The position numbers were made by a program, and so were the translations under genes. Positions 1-8,551 of a stretch of DNA of 64,000 nt are shown piece by piece; the first letter of the stretch is position 1, and each line of letters opens with the position of its first letter. This DNA comes from an uncultured Bacteroidota bacterium (GTDB lineage: Bacteria; Bacteroidota; Bacteroidia; Flavobacteriales; Flavobacteriaceae), in NCBI GenBank assembly GCA_902561795.1, contig CACERG010000004.1:1-64000 (forward strand), written 5' to 3'. The notes below the pieces were generated by a model. It was not told the DNA's origin, made no database searches, and worked only from the letters and a program-made list of their open reading frames with translations.

Positions 1-1
1 A

Positions 2-100
2 TTTAATTTATTAAGAGTAGTTGACAACGAAAGGTATCCAGCTTTTTTTAAAAAAAATAACATTAAATACGTTATAAAAATATATAAAGAAAAAAAATGA
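2..100 (+). CDS. C-terminal fragment of a formyltransferase-like protein (5' cut by window edge)
   Basis: Reading from base 2, an open frame of 32 codons runs to a TGA that overlaps the ATG of the next gene (ATGA). It is too short for the ORF track and its start lies outside the window. The peptide 'LRVVDNERYPAFF' resembles the C-terminal signature of methionyl-tRNA-formyltransferase-like sugar enzymes, which usually reads R-ML-D-x-x-YP-x-AF. Such formyltransferase-like proteins occur in pseudaminic acid clusters, which fits the gene that follows. The overlap implies translational coupling. The family call rests on about 30 residues and is tentative. Confidence 0.5.
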   Translation, partial: FNLLRVVDNERYPAFFKKNNIKYVIKIYKEKK

Positions 101-1152
101 TTAAAGACATAAAAATTGGGGATCATTTAATAGGTTCAAATTCGGAACCATTTATAATTGCAGAGATGTCAGGTAATCACAATGGTTCTTTAGAACGTGC
201 GTATAAGCTCATTGATGCAGCTTTTGATTCTGGAGTTGATGCTATTAAATTACAGACTTATACAGCAGAACAACTAACGATTAACGTTTCGGGGGGACTG
301 TTTGATATAAAAGATGATAAATCGTTATGGAATGGAGAAAATCTTTATAAGCTCTACGAAAAAGCTCATACACCTTTAGAATGGCATAAAAAATTATTTA
401 ACTATGCAAATAAAAAAGGAATTTTAATTTTTAGCAGTGTATTTGATGAGTCAGGAGTGGATTTTTTAGAAAAATTAGATGTAAAAGCATACAAAATTGC
501 TTCTTTCGAAAATAACCATTATCCCTTATTAAAGAAAATTGCGAGAACTGACAAACCTGTTATTATGTCTACTGGTTTATCAACTATTTCGCAGTTAGAA
601 AAATCTGTAGGGGTTCTTAGAGATAACGGATGTAAAAATTTAATTCTTCTAAAATGTACTAGCACTTATCCTTCTTCACCAATTAATTCAAATTTGAAAA
701 CAATTCCAGTGATGAGTGAGCTTTTTAATTGTCATGTAGGACTATCAGATCATACTTTAGGAATTGGAGTTCCAATAGCTTCAATACCATTTGGTGCAAA
801 AGTAATTGAAAAACATTTTACCCTTGATAGAAATGATGGAGGAGTAGATAGTGAATTTTCGCTAGAGCCTTCTGAATTAAAAACGTTGGTTGATGAGAGT
901 AAAAGGGCTTTTAAATCAATAGGTAAAGTTTTTATTGGTATAACAAAAAAAGAAAAAGGGAGTCTAAGATTCAAAAGGTCAATTTATGTAGTTAATGATC
1001 TTAAAAAGAATACAAAAATCAAAAAAAAAGACGTTAAAATCATAAGACCTGGTGACGGATTAGACCCATGGTACTATGAAATGATTTTAGAAAAAAAAAC
1101 CAAGATTGATATTAAAGCAGGGACACCGTTAAGTTTAGAAATGCTAACTTGA
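97..1152 (+). CDS. pseI: Pseudaminic acid synthase (NeuB/PseI family)
   Basis: 351 aa, full length for the family. It condenses phosphoenolpyruvate with 6-deoxy-AltdiNAc to give pseudaminic acid, a nine-carbon nonulosonate, in the cytoplasm. The NeuB TIM barrel occupies about residues 18-260 and starts with 'AEMSGNHNGS' at 22-31; the EMSGNHNG form is typical of PseI, whereas sialate synthases usually read EIGxNHNG. 'STGLST' and 'GLSDHTLG' are further family motifs. A SAF (antifreeze-like) domain follows at about 290-348 ('IIRPGDGLDP'). The ATG overlaps the previous stop and the next gene starts inside its stop codon. PseF and a frameshifted PseC lie downstream, supporting the Pse assignment. 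Confidence 0.9.
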   Translation: MIKDIKIGDHLIGSNSEPFIIAEMSGNHNGSLERAYKLIDAAFDSGVDAIKLQTYTAEQLTINVSGGLFDIKDDKSLWNGENLYKLYEKAHTPLEWHKKLFNYANKKGILIFSSVFDESGVDFLEKLDVKAYKIASFENNHYPLLKKIARTDKPVIMSTGLSTISQLEKSVGVLRDNGCKNLILLKCTSTYPSSPINSNLKTIPVMSELFNCHVGLSDHTLGIGVPIASIPFGAKVIEKHFTLDRNDGGVDSEFSLEPSELKTLVDESKRAFKSIGKVFIGITKKEKGSLRFKRSIYVVNDLKKNTKIKKKDVKIIRPGDGLDPWYYEMILEKKTKIDIKAGTPLSLEMLT

Positions 1153-2123
1153 AAAATTTTTTGAAAAAGACAGTTAATGTTTTGATAATTGGACTTGGAA
1201 ACATTGCATACAAGTACGATTTTGATTTAGAAAACAAGTATGTTTTAACACATTTAAGAGCTTTTAGGCAGCATCTTGGATTTGAAATAATAGGAGTAGT
1301 TGACACCGATAAAAAAGCTATAGAAGAATTTTCTTCTAGATTTAATTATAAAACTTTCCTAAATTTAGGTGATGCCTTTGGAGTACTAAAGCCAGACCTT
1401 GTAGTTGTTTCTTCACCACCAAATACTCATCTAAAGGTTGTAAATGAAATTTTCAATTTATATAAGCCAAAATATTTAGTTTGTGAAAAACCCTTAGCTC
1501 ATGATTATAAGAATTCAAAAAAAATAATTCATCTGTGTAAAAAAAATAATTGTCATTTATTTATTAATTATCAAAGAAACTCATCTATAACTACCAATAT
1601 TATAAAGGGGAAAATATCTAATAATGATTTCAAGCCTCCATATAAAGTTGTAATGTGGTATTCGAAAGGGTTGGTAAATACAGCGTCACATTTTATAACT
1701 CTTTTTAATTTATTTTTTGGAAAAGTTCAAAACATTAAAATTATAAACTCAAAAATCTCAGAATTTTACTTCAAATTGGACTACAAAGATTGTGAGGCTT
1801 TTTTCATACCAGTTTCAAGTGATTTTTTTTATAATTCTTTTGAAATGGTATGTAAAAATGGGAAACTTGTATATGAAAATGGAGGACAATTTTCAAGATG
1901 GTATCCCATCGACAAAATGAATAACTCTTACTCAAAATATAAAATTTTATCCCATCAGGCAGAGAAACTAGAGTCAGATTTTTTTTCAAGTCAACTAAGC
2001 TTTGTAAACAATATTTGGAAATTTATACAAGGAGAAAAATATTCTGTTTGTATGTCTGAGAATGTTCTTGATACATTAGAAATAATAAATTACCTAAACT
2101 TCAAAGTAAATGAAATCAGATAA
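1149..2123 (+). CDS. Gfo/Idh/MocA-family NAD(P)-dependent oxidoreductase
   Basis: 324 aa with a TTG start that overlaps the pseI stop (TTGA). The N-terminal Rossmann fold carries 'IIGLGNIA' at 13-20, and 'CEKPLAHD' at 112-119 is the conserved E-K-P of the Gfo/Idh/MocA family. Members oxidise or reduce hydroxyl or keto groups of sugars and nucleotide sugars with NAD(P). Its place between PseI and a DegT aminotransferase suggests an oxidation followed by transamination on a sugar; the substrate cannot be read from sequence. The C-terminal half is divergent and rich in Asn, Lys and Ile like its neighbours. The last 14 bases overlap the next gene. Confidence 0.8.
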   Translation: MKNFLKKTVNVLIIGLGNIAYKYDFDLENKYVLTHLRAFRQHLGFEIIGVVDTDKKAIEEFSSRFNYKTFLNLGDAFGVLKPDLVVVSSPPNTHLKVVNEIFNLYKPKYLVCEKPLAHDYKNSKKIIHLCKKNNCHLFINYQRNSSITTNIIKGKISNNDFKPPYKVVMWYSKGLVNTASHFITLFNLFFGKVQNIKIINSKISEFYFKLDYKDCEAFFIPVSSDFFYNSFEMVCKNGKLVYENGGQFSRWYPIDKMNNSYSKYKILSHQAEKLESDFFSSQLSFVNNIWKFIQGEKYSVCMSENVLDTLEIINYLNFKVNEIR

Positions 2124-3393
2124 GTTAGCATTATTTGGAGGACCTAAAACAATTTATAAAAAGTTTAAAAAATATAACTCTATAGGTATTGAAGAGCAAC
2201 GTGCTGTCAACAGGGTTATTAAAAATGGGGTACTTTCAAAATATCTTGCTCGATGGGGGGATGATTTTTTTGGTGGGCCAATGGTAAAAAAACTTGAAGA
2301 GGATTGGAAAAATAAATTCAAAGTCAAACACGCAATAACCGTAAATTCTTGGACATCAGGACTAATTTGTGCTGTTGGTGCAATTGGTATTGAGCCTGGT
2401 GATGAAGTAATTGTTCCACCATGGACAATGAGTGCATCTGCGATGGCAATATTACACTGGAATGCGATACCAGTTTTTGCAGATATTGATCCAATAACTT
2501 TTTGTATAGATCCAATTTCAATAGAAAAAAATATTAGTCCCTATACCAAAGCAATAATGGTTGTTGATATTGGAGGTCAGTCAGCTGATATGGAAGCAAT
2601 TATAAAAATTGCTAAAAAATATAATCTTAAAATTATTTGTGATACAGCCCAATCTCCAGGGGCTAAATATTATGAAAGATTTGCAGGAACAATGGCAGAT
2701 ATTGGAGGGTACAGTCTGAACTATCATAAACATATTCACACAGGGGAGGGTGGAGTGCTTGTTACTAACAATGATATTTTAGCAAACAAAATGAGATTGA
2801 TAAGAAATCATGCCGAGTCAGTTGTAGGTGATATGAAATTTGATGACTTAACAAACATGATAGGTCATAATTTTAGACTTGGTGAAATAGAGAGCGCTAT
2901 AGGGATTGAGCAGCTAAAGAAATTGGATAGTTTGATTTTATCGAGACAATTAGTAGCAAAGGAATTATATAAAGGTCTAGAAAATTTAAATGGTTTAATT
3001 CTTCCTAAAGTAAGAGAAAATTGCACCCACGTTTATTATATGTTTTTTATGTCCTTAGATTTAAATCAGTTAAGAGGAGCTAAAAGAGAAAATATTTTTA
3101 AAGCATTGAAAGAAGAAGGTCTTGAAGGACTTTCCCTTAGCTATACAAATATTCATTTACTTCCTATTTTCCAAAAAAAGCAGGCTTATGGGAAAAAGGG
3201 ATTTCCATGGAATTCAGAGTTTACTAAAAGAGATATCAACTACAAAAAAGGTATATGTCCAGTTTCAGAGTCATTCGAAGATAAAAACTATTTAGGGTTC
3301 CAAATGTGTATGTTCGAAATGGATAAAAAGGAAATTGATTTGATGATTAGTGCATTTCAAAAAGTTTGGAAAAATCTTCATTTTTTAAATTAA
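2110..3393 (+). CDS. DegT/DnrJ/EryC1/StrS PLP-dependent sugar aminotransferase
   Basis: 427 aa. The fold-type I aminotransferase is seen from 'NSWTSG' (79-84, cofactor phosphate pocket), 'DTAQSPG' (178-184, the Asp that contacts the pyridine nitrogen) and Lys207 in 'NYHKHIHTGEGG' (Schiff-base lysine). The N-terminal 'LALFGGP' resembles that of the aminoshikimate (AHBA) synthase-like subgroup. It probably aminates a ketosugar, and the oxidoreductase immediately upstream, overlapping by 14 bases, is the natural source of the keto group. The exact sugar is unknown. Five bases separate it from the amidotransferase operon that follows. Confidence 0.85.
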   Translation: MKSDKLALFGGPKTIYKKFKKYNSIGIEEQRAVNRVIKNGVLSKYLARWGDDFFGGPMVKKLEEDWKNKFKVKHAITVNSWTSGLICAVGAIGIEPGDEVIVPPWTMSASAMAILHWNAIPVFADIDPITFCIDPISIEKNISPYTKAIMVVDIGGQSADMEAIIKIAKKYNLKIICDTAQSPGAKYYERFAGTMADIGGYSLNYHKHIHTGEGGVLVTNNDILANKMRLIRNHAESVVGDMKFDDLTNMIGHNFRLGEIESAIGIEQLKKLDSLILSRQLVAKELYKGLENLNGLILPKVRENCTHVYYMFFMSLDLNQLRGAKRENIFKALKEEGLEGLSLSYTNIHLLPIFQKKQAYGKKGFPWNSEFTKRDINYKKGICPVSESFEDKNYLGFQMCMFEMDKKEIDLMISAFQKVWKNLHFLN

Positions 3394-3398
3394 TTTAA

Positions 3399-4529
3399 AT
3401 GAAATATTGCAAAAAATGTTTACAGCCTGATACTAGACCTGGAACACAATTTAATCTTGATGGTATCTGTCCAGCTTGCGATTATTATTTTAATGTACAT
3501 ATAAAGGCGGATTTTGATGAGAGATTTAAAATACTAGAAGAACAACTAAAAATATATAAAAATAATGGCTCACATTTTGATTGCATAATTGGAGTAAGTG
3601 GAGGGAAAGACAGTACTAGACAAGCAATTTGGGTTAGAGATAAACTTGGGTTAAATCCATTATTGGTTTGCCTATCTTATCCACCAGAGCAAATTACAAG
3701 AAGAGGAACAGAAAATATTTCTAATCTAATTAATCTTGGATTTGACACCGTAATAACCTCTTTAAAGCCTGTAACTTGGAAGAGTTCTGTGAAGAATGGT
3801 TTTTTAAAATATCTAAATTGGGCAAAGAGTTGTGAACAAGCATTATTTAGTTCAGTACCACAAATAGCAATTAAGTATGGAATAAAATTAATATTATGGG
3901 GAGAAAACCCTGCACTACAATTAGGAGACCTAAATACTGCCGGCAAAACAGGTTACGATGGAAGTAATTTGAGACAAATGAACACAATTAAAGGAGGAAA
4001 CGTTGAATGGATGATAGATGATGGTTTTAAAAAGTCTGATATTTTCCCATACAGGTATCCTTCAATGGAAGAATTTAATAAAGCAGGAATTCAGATATTA
4101 TACTTAGGATGGTTTTGGAAAGACTGGTCAATTATAAACAATGGCACATTCTCATCCTCTTATGGATTAGAACTGAGAGAAGATTCATTTGAAAATACTG
4201 GTGATCTTTGGGGGTGTTTTTCATTAGATGAGGACTGGGTTACTTTAAACCAAATGATAAAATATTACAAATTTGGATTTGGAAGAGTTAATGATTACTG
4301 CAATGAAGGTATAAGACATGGCTTAATTACGAGAGAAGAAGGCATTAAACTAATAGAAAAATATGAAGGCCAAATATCTCAAAAATATATAATTGACTTT
4401 TGCGAATATATAGATATTACCTTATCTGAATTCTGGGACAATGTAAAAAAGGTATTAAACAAAGATCTGTTTGTTTTAAAACCTAATGGTGAAATTAAGC
4501 GGAAATTTAAAGTAGGATTAGGACTATGA
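3399..4529 (+). CDS. N-acetyl sugar amidotransferase (PseA/WbpG family)
   Basis: 376 aa. The N-terminal zinc-ribbon-like pairs are Cys4/Cys7 and Cys24/Cys27, followed by a PP-loop ATPase domain with the intact motif 'SGGKDS' at 67-72. The family activates an N-acetyl group with ATP and inserts ammonia to make an acetamidino group, as in P. aeruginosa O-antigen (WbpG) and Campylobacter Pse5Ac7Am (PseA). Ammonia comes from the HisH-like glutaminase encoded next, whose start overlaps this stop by 4 bases. The order amidotransferase-HisH-HisF matches the WbpG-HisH-HisF arrangement. In this locus the likely substrate is a pseudaminic-acid-type sugar or precursor (inference). Confidence 0.85.
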   Translation: MKYCKKCLQPDTRPGTQFNLDGICPACDYYFNVHIKADFDERFKILEEQLKIYKNNGSHFDCIIGVSGGKDSTRQAIWVRDKLGLNPLLVCLSYPPEQITRRGTENISNLINLGFDTVITSLKPVTWKSSVKNGFLKYLNWAKSCEQALFSSVPQIAIKYGIKLILWGENPALQLGDLNTAGKTGYDGSNLRQMNTIKGGNVEWMIDDGFKKSDIFPYRYPSMEEFNKAGIQILYLGWFWKDWSIINNGTFSSSYGLELREDSFENTGDLWGCFSLDEDWVTLNQMIKYYKFGFGRVNDYCNEGIRHGLITREEGIKLIEKYEGQISQKYIIDFCEYIDITLSEFWDNVKKVLNKDLFVLKPNGEIKRKFKVGLGL

Positions 4530-5131
4530 TTAGTGTGGCAATTGTTGATTATGATATAGGTAACCATAATTCACTATTATATACATTAAAATCCCTAGAA
4601 TTTGATGTTAAAATTTCTAAAGATATTGAGATATTGTCTAATTCAGATGTATTGATACTACCAGGTGTTGGTGCTTTTCCTAAAGCAATGGACTTATTAA
4701 AACTTAATAACTTATCAAATTTTCTAATCGAATGGTCTTCAAAAAATAGACCTATCATTGGCATTTGTCTTGGGATGCAATTGCTTTGCAGAAAATCTTA
4801 TGAATATAAAGATTCAGAAGGTCTGGGGATAATAGATGGAGAGATTGTTGCTTTAAGTAATAATCAGTGTCATATTGGGTGGAATTCAATAAATGATGTT
4901 CAGAAATCAGATTTTTTATTTTCTAAGGGGCATGATTTTTATTTCAATCATTCATATAAGTTTATTGGTGATAAAAGTTTTGTTATTGGAAGTACAGAAT
5001 TTAATGATGAAAATATTGCTGCAATTATCAAGAATAAAAATATAATTGGTGTTCAATTTCATCCTGAAAAGAGTCAAGAGGCTGGGAAAATTTTATTGTC
5101 ATTCACAATTAAAAAATTGATAAATGATTAA
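4526..5131 (+). CDS. hisH: HisH-like glutamine amidotransferase subunit
   Basis: 201 aa class I glutaminase. The catalytic triad is visible: Cys81 in 'GICLGMQ', and His179 and Glu181 in 'VQFHPEKS'. In histidine synthesis HisH feeds ammonia to HisF. Here the neighbours are sugar amidotransferases and no other his gene is present, so this is the paralogue used for acetamidino-sugar formation. It starts in the stop of the PP-loop enzyme and overlaps the HisF-like gene by 8 bases, implying a stoichiometric complex. Confidence 0.88.
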   Translation: MISVAIVDYDIGNHNSLLYTLKSLEFDVKISKDIEILSNSDVLILPGVGAFPKAMDLLKLNNLSNFLIEWSSKNRPIIGICLGMQLLCRKSYEYKDSEGLGIIDGEIVALSNNQCHIGWNSINDVQKSDFLFSKGHDFYFNHSYKFIGDKSFVIGSTEFNDENIAAIIKNKNIIGVQFHPEKSQEAGKILLSFTIKKLIND

Positions 5132-5894
5132 AAAAAGATTAATTGGTGTTGTGACAATTAGAAATGGGATTGCAGTTCAATCCTTTTCGTACAAAAAATA
5201 TTTACCAATAGGAAATCCGTTGTGCGTAATTCAAAATCTAGATAGATGGGGTGTTGACGAGATTTTAATTCAAGTTATTGACCGATCTATAAATCAATTA
5301 GGACCAGATTTTAGTTTATTAAATAAACTTGGAGAAATTAGAATTTCAACCCCAATAATTTATTGTGGAGGAATTAGAAACACAGATGATGCGGTGAATG
5401 TGATTAAATACGGATCTGATAGAATTGTTTTAGATAATTTGATAAGGAAATCAATGAGTGAAGTGAGTAATATATCAAACGCACTTGGGGCACAAGCAGT
5501 AATTGCAGCTTTACCAGTTGTTAAAGCTGACAAAAACTTATTTCTCTATGATTATCAATCCAAAAAGCTTGATGAATTAGAATCAGTTTTTTTAAAAGCA
5601 ATTTCTGATAGGAATATAATTTCAGAAATTTTATTAATTAACAAAGAAACTGAGGGGATAAAAGATTCATTTGATATTGATTTAATTAACCTTTTTCCAA
5701 AGGTGCATACAAAATTAATTGCTTTTGGAGGTATAAGTGAGGTAGATCAATTAAAAAATCTTTTTTCTATAGAAAAAGTTTCCGCAGTTGGTATTGGTAA
5801 TTTTTTAAATTATAGAGAACATTCGGTTCAACTATTCAAGGAATCAATAAAATATGACTATTTAAGATCTCCAATTTACTCTTCAACTATTTGA
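5124..5894 (+). CDS. HisF-like (beta/alpha)8 protein, catalytic aspartates lost
   Basis: 256 aa, clearly a HisF relative: 'KRLIG' at the N-terminus, 'CGGIRN' in the first phosphate loop and 'AFGGISE' in the second. The two essential acid-base residues of imidazole glycerol phosphate synthase (Asp11 and Asp130 in Thermotoga numbering, from memory) are replaced: residue 11 is Thr, and the Asp130 position falls on 'ALPVV', most likely Pro131. It should therefore be unable to cyclise PRFAR. It probably acts as the ammonia channel between the HisH-like glutaminase and one of the flanking PP-loop amidotransferases (inference). It overlaps hisH by 8 bases. Confidence 0.82.
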   Translation: MIKKRLIGVVTIRNGIAVQSFSYKKYLPIGNPLCVIQNLDRWGVDEILIQVIDRSINQLGPDFSLLNKLGEIRISTPIIYCGGIRNTDDAVNVIKYGSDRIVLDNLIRKSMSEVSNISNALGAQAVIAALPVVKADKNLFLYDYQSKKLDELESVFLKAISDRNIISEILLINKETEGIKDSFDIDLINLFPKVHTKLIAFGGISEVDQLKNLFSIEKVSAVGIGNFLNYREHSVQLFKESIKYDYLRSPIYSSTI

Positions 5895-5897
5895 TTT

Positions 5898-7142
5898 ATG
5901 AGTTTAAAATTTTGTAAAAGATGCCTTTATTCTTCTGATCATCCTCTTGGAATTGTAATTGATGATGATGGAATTTGTTCCGGATGTAAAATTCATGAAG
6001 AAAAAGATTATTTAGACTGGGATGAGAGATTTAAAAAATTGGAAAAAATTGTATCTAATTATCGTAATAAAAAAAATGAGAATTATGATTGTATTATTCC
6101 AGTAACAGGGGCAAACGATTCATATTATATAGTTCATATAGTAAAAAATATTTTAGGACTTAATCCACTATTGGTTTCTTATAATAAGTATTTTAATACA
6201 CCTTTAGGTATAAAAAATCTTGCTAACCTAAGAATTCAATTTGATTGTGATATTATTTATCAAAATGTAAACCCTTTATCAGTAAAAAAAATCACTAGAA
6301 AATCATTAAGAGAATTTGGGAATATTTATTGGCCAATTTTAGCTGGGCACACAGTTTTCCCAGTACAAACAGCAGTCAGATTTAAAATACCTTTAATTAT
6401 TTGGGGTGCTCATCAAGGTCTTGAACAGGTTGGAATGTTTTCTCATTTAAATGAAGTTGAAATGACAAGACGCTATAGAAAAGATCATGATTTATTTAAT
6501 TTTGAAGCTAATGACATAATCTCTACACATGATGAGCTAACAAAAAATGATTTATGGCAATACCAATATCCAACAGATGGCGATTTAAGTCAAAATAAAG
6601 TTAGAGGAATTTATTTAGGAAATTATATTAGATGGGACCCTAAAGATCAACACGAAAAAATGATATCCAAATATGGCTATTTAACGGCTCCATTTTCTAG
6701 AACGTTTGACACCTATGATTACGTAGACTGTTATAACTATATGAATCTTCATGATATATTAAAATTATATAAACATGGTTACTCCAAGGTGACTGATCAC
6801 GCTTGTAGGGAAATTAGGTTTGGTAGGCTTTCACGCGACAAAGCATTAAATTTAGTTAGAGACCACCAATTAAATGAACCCGAATATCTAGAGTTATTTA
6901 CTGATTGGTTAGGAATTGATATGAAGGGCTTATATTTAATTATGGATCAATTTAGAAATGAAAAATTTTGGAAAAAAATAAGTCACAGAAAATGGGAGTT
7001 TGATGGGTGGAGTGAGTTAAATAATATTGAAACTGGGAAGGAAGAAATGACTCAAGACAAAATGAAATTTTCAGTTAAAAGTGAGCTGAAATATAATGAG
7101 AAATCCGATAACTATATAACGGTTGGTAAAGGATGGCCTTAA
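5898..7142 (+). CDS. Second N-acetyl sugar amidotransferase-like protein, variant PP-loop
   Basis: 414 aa paralogue of the 3399-4529 gene, sharing both Cys pairs (6/9 and 27/30), a D-x-D-G-I-C stretch and the 'GLNPLLVSYN' region. Where the first copy has SGGKDS, this copy reads 'TGANDS' (70-75), so the Ser-Gly-Gly-Lys part of the ATP-pyrophosphatase loop is changed while the Asp-Ser end is kept. It also has about 40 extra C-terminal residues. It may act on a different N-acetyl group, partner the first enzyme, or be catalytically weakened. It follows the HisF-like gene by 3 bases, so the glutaminase pair sits between two amidotransferases. Confidence 0.78.
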   Translation: MSLKFCKRCLYSSDHPLGIVIDDDGICSGCKIHEEKDYLDWDERFKKLEKIVSNYRNKKNENYDCIIPVTGANDSYYIVHIVKNILGLNPLLVSYNKYFNTPLGIKNLANLRIQFDCDIIYQNVNPLSVKKITRKSLREFGNIYWPILAGHTVFPVQTAVRFKIPLIIWGAHQGLEQVGMFSHLNEVEMTRRYRKDHDLFNFEANDIISTHDELTKNDLWQYQYPTDGDLSQNKVRGIYLGNYIRWDPKDQHEKMISKYGYLTAPFSRTFDTYDYVDCYNYMNLHDILKLYKHGYSKVTDHACREIRFGRLSRDKALNLVRDHQLNEPEYLELFTDWLGIDMKGLYLIMDQFRNEKFWKKISHRKWEFDGWSELNNIETGKEEMTQDKMKFSVKSELKYNEKSDNYITVGKGWP

Positions 7143-7188
7143 TAGTAAAAAGACTAAATGAATTTTTAAAAATTAATGAAAACTATTT

Positions 7189-7734
7189 ATGTATAAGAGT
7201 AGCACTAAAAATATTTTTCTAAACGGGGAAAATATCTATTTAAGACCCCTTGAGATCCAGGATGTTGAAGGGAACTATATAAAATGGTTAAATGATGAAG
7301 ATGTTGTAAAATTTAATTCCCATGGAAAATTTCCACTAAATAGCCATAGATTAAAAGGATATATAACTTTGTCTAAAGATTCAAAAGATTCCATTATTCT
7401 TGCTATTATTTTTAAAAAGAATGAAACACATATTGGGAACATAAGTTTACAAAATATTAATTGGGTTGATAGAAATGCAGAAATTTCATTTGTTTTAGGC
7501 GAAAAATTATTTTGGGACAAAGGGATTATGTTTGAGGCAGGGCAACTATTAATTTCACACGCCTTTAAAAATTTAAATTTACATCGTATTTACTGTGGGA
7601 CCTCTTCCCAAAATATTGGGATGCAAAAATTGGCTTTAAAATTGGGGATGACAAAAGAGGGAGAAAGGAAAGAGTCAATTTATAATAACGGAAAGTTTTA
7701 CTCGATCTTTGAGTATGGAATTTTGAATAAATAA
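7189..7734 (+). CDS. GNAT-family N-acetyltransferase (RimJ/RimL type)
   Basis: 181 aa, the size of RimJ/RimL-type acetyltransferases. It opens with 'IYLRPLEIQDVE' and 'KWLNDEDV', and the acetyl-CoA-binding part includes 'FVLGEKLFWDKGI' and 'LNLHRIYCGTSSQNIGMQKLALKLGM'-like spacing (helix after the R/Q-x-x-G-x loop). In pseudaminic acid pathways a GNAT enzyme (PseH) acetylates the 4-amino group made by PseC, so this gene is a PseH candidate. Alternatively it modifies another amino sugar of the locus. The start codon is the first ATG after a 46-base gap. Confidence 0.72.
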   Translation: MYKSSTKNIFLNGENIYLRPLEIQDVEGNYIKWLNDEDVVKFNSHGKFPLNSHRLKGYITLSKDSKDSIILAIIFKKNETHIGNISLQNINWVDRNAEISFVLGEKLFWDKGIMFEAGQLLISHAFKNLNLHRIYCGTSSQNIGMQKLALKLGMTKEGERKESIYNNGKFYSIFEYGILNK

Positions 7735-7786
7735 GATTTAGCCAGACTTTAATTGATTATTTACTATATTTTTGATTTGAGTAAAT

Positions 7787-8551
7787 ATGAATAAAGAAGA
7801 AATTAAAAACATTGCAATTATAATAGCTAGAGGTGGGAGCAAAAGGATTCACAAAAAAAATATTAAACTATTTTTAGGACAACCAATAATTAATTATTCT
7901 ATTAAAACAGCAATAAACTGCGATTTTTTTGATGAAATAATGGTTTCAACAGATGATGATCAAATTGCCGAAATTTCAAAAAAAATGGGAGCAAAAATTC
8001 CATTTAGAAGGTCACAAAAAAATTCTTCTGATTTTTCAACTACAGCAGAAGTTATCAAAGAAGTTTTAATTGATTATGAAAAAATTGGAATAAACCCAAA
8101 ATATGTCTGTTGTATATATCCAACAGCACCCTTACTGAACAGCAAATTACTTCTAAAGGCATACAATATCTTGAAATCGAAAAAAGCTAAATCAGTGGTT
8201 CCTGTTGTTAAATTTTCTTTCCCAATCCAAAGGTCTTTTGTTATTAAAAATAAAACATTAAAAATGAGATGGCCAGAAAATACAAATACAAGAAGTCAAG
8301 ACTTATTGGATCATTATCATGATGTTGGTCAATTCTATTTTCTTGATGTAAAAAGTTTTAAAAAAAACCCTATAATTTTTTCAGATTCGACATATCCTCT
8401 TGAACTACCCCCAATTTTGTCCCAAGACATTGATAATGAAGAAGACTGGAGGATTGCTGAATTTAAATACAAATTTTTAGAACATAAAAAAGTTTTGAGT
8501 AAAACTGAACCCCAAAAAAATGATACCCTACGGAAAACAAAACATAGATAA
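7787..8551 (+). CDS. pseF: Pseudaminic acid cytidylyltransferase
   Basis: 254 aa. The CMP-nonulosonate synthetase signature is at the N-terminus, 'IIARGGSKRIHKKN' (12-25), followed by 'STDDDQIAEI' and 'YPTAPLL'. It activates Pse with CTP to CMP-Pse for transfer. The ARGGSKRI form and 'DVGQFYF' are typical of PseF rather than NeuA. The last 32 bases overlap the pseC start, which supports a coupled pair. A -7-like TATTTTTG lies 13 bases before the ATG but has no matching -33 element. Confidence 0.88.
   Translation: MNKEEIKNIAIIIARGGSKRIHKKNIKLFLGQPIINYSIKTAINCDFFDEIMVSTDDDQIAEISKKMGAKIPFRRSQKNSSDFSTTAEVIKEVLIDYEKIGINPKYVCCIYPTAPLLNSKLLLKAYNILKSKKAKSVVPVVKFSFPIQRSFVIKNKTLKMRWPENTNTRSQDLLDHYHDVGQFYFLDVKSFKKNPIIFSDSTYPLELPPILSQDIDNEEDWRIAEFKYKFLEHKKVLSKTEPQKNDTLRKTKHR

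Noticed and set aside
5124-5894. HisF-like gene as part of histidine biosynthesis
   Set aside because: No other his genes are near and both catalytic aspartates are missing.
7767-7774. TATTTTTG before pseF as an internal promoter
   Set aside because: The -7 match is good but no TTG lies at 19-22 bases upstream, and such 8-mers are frequent by chance in AT-rich DNA.
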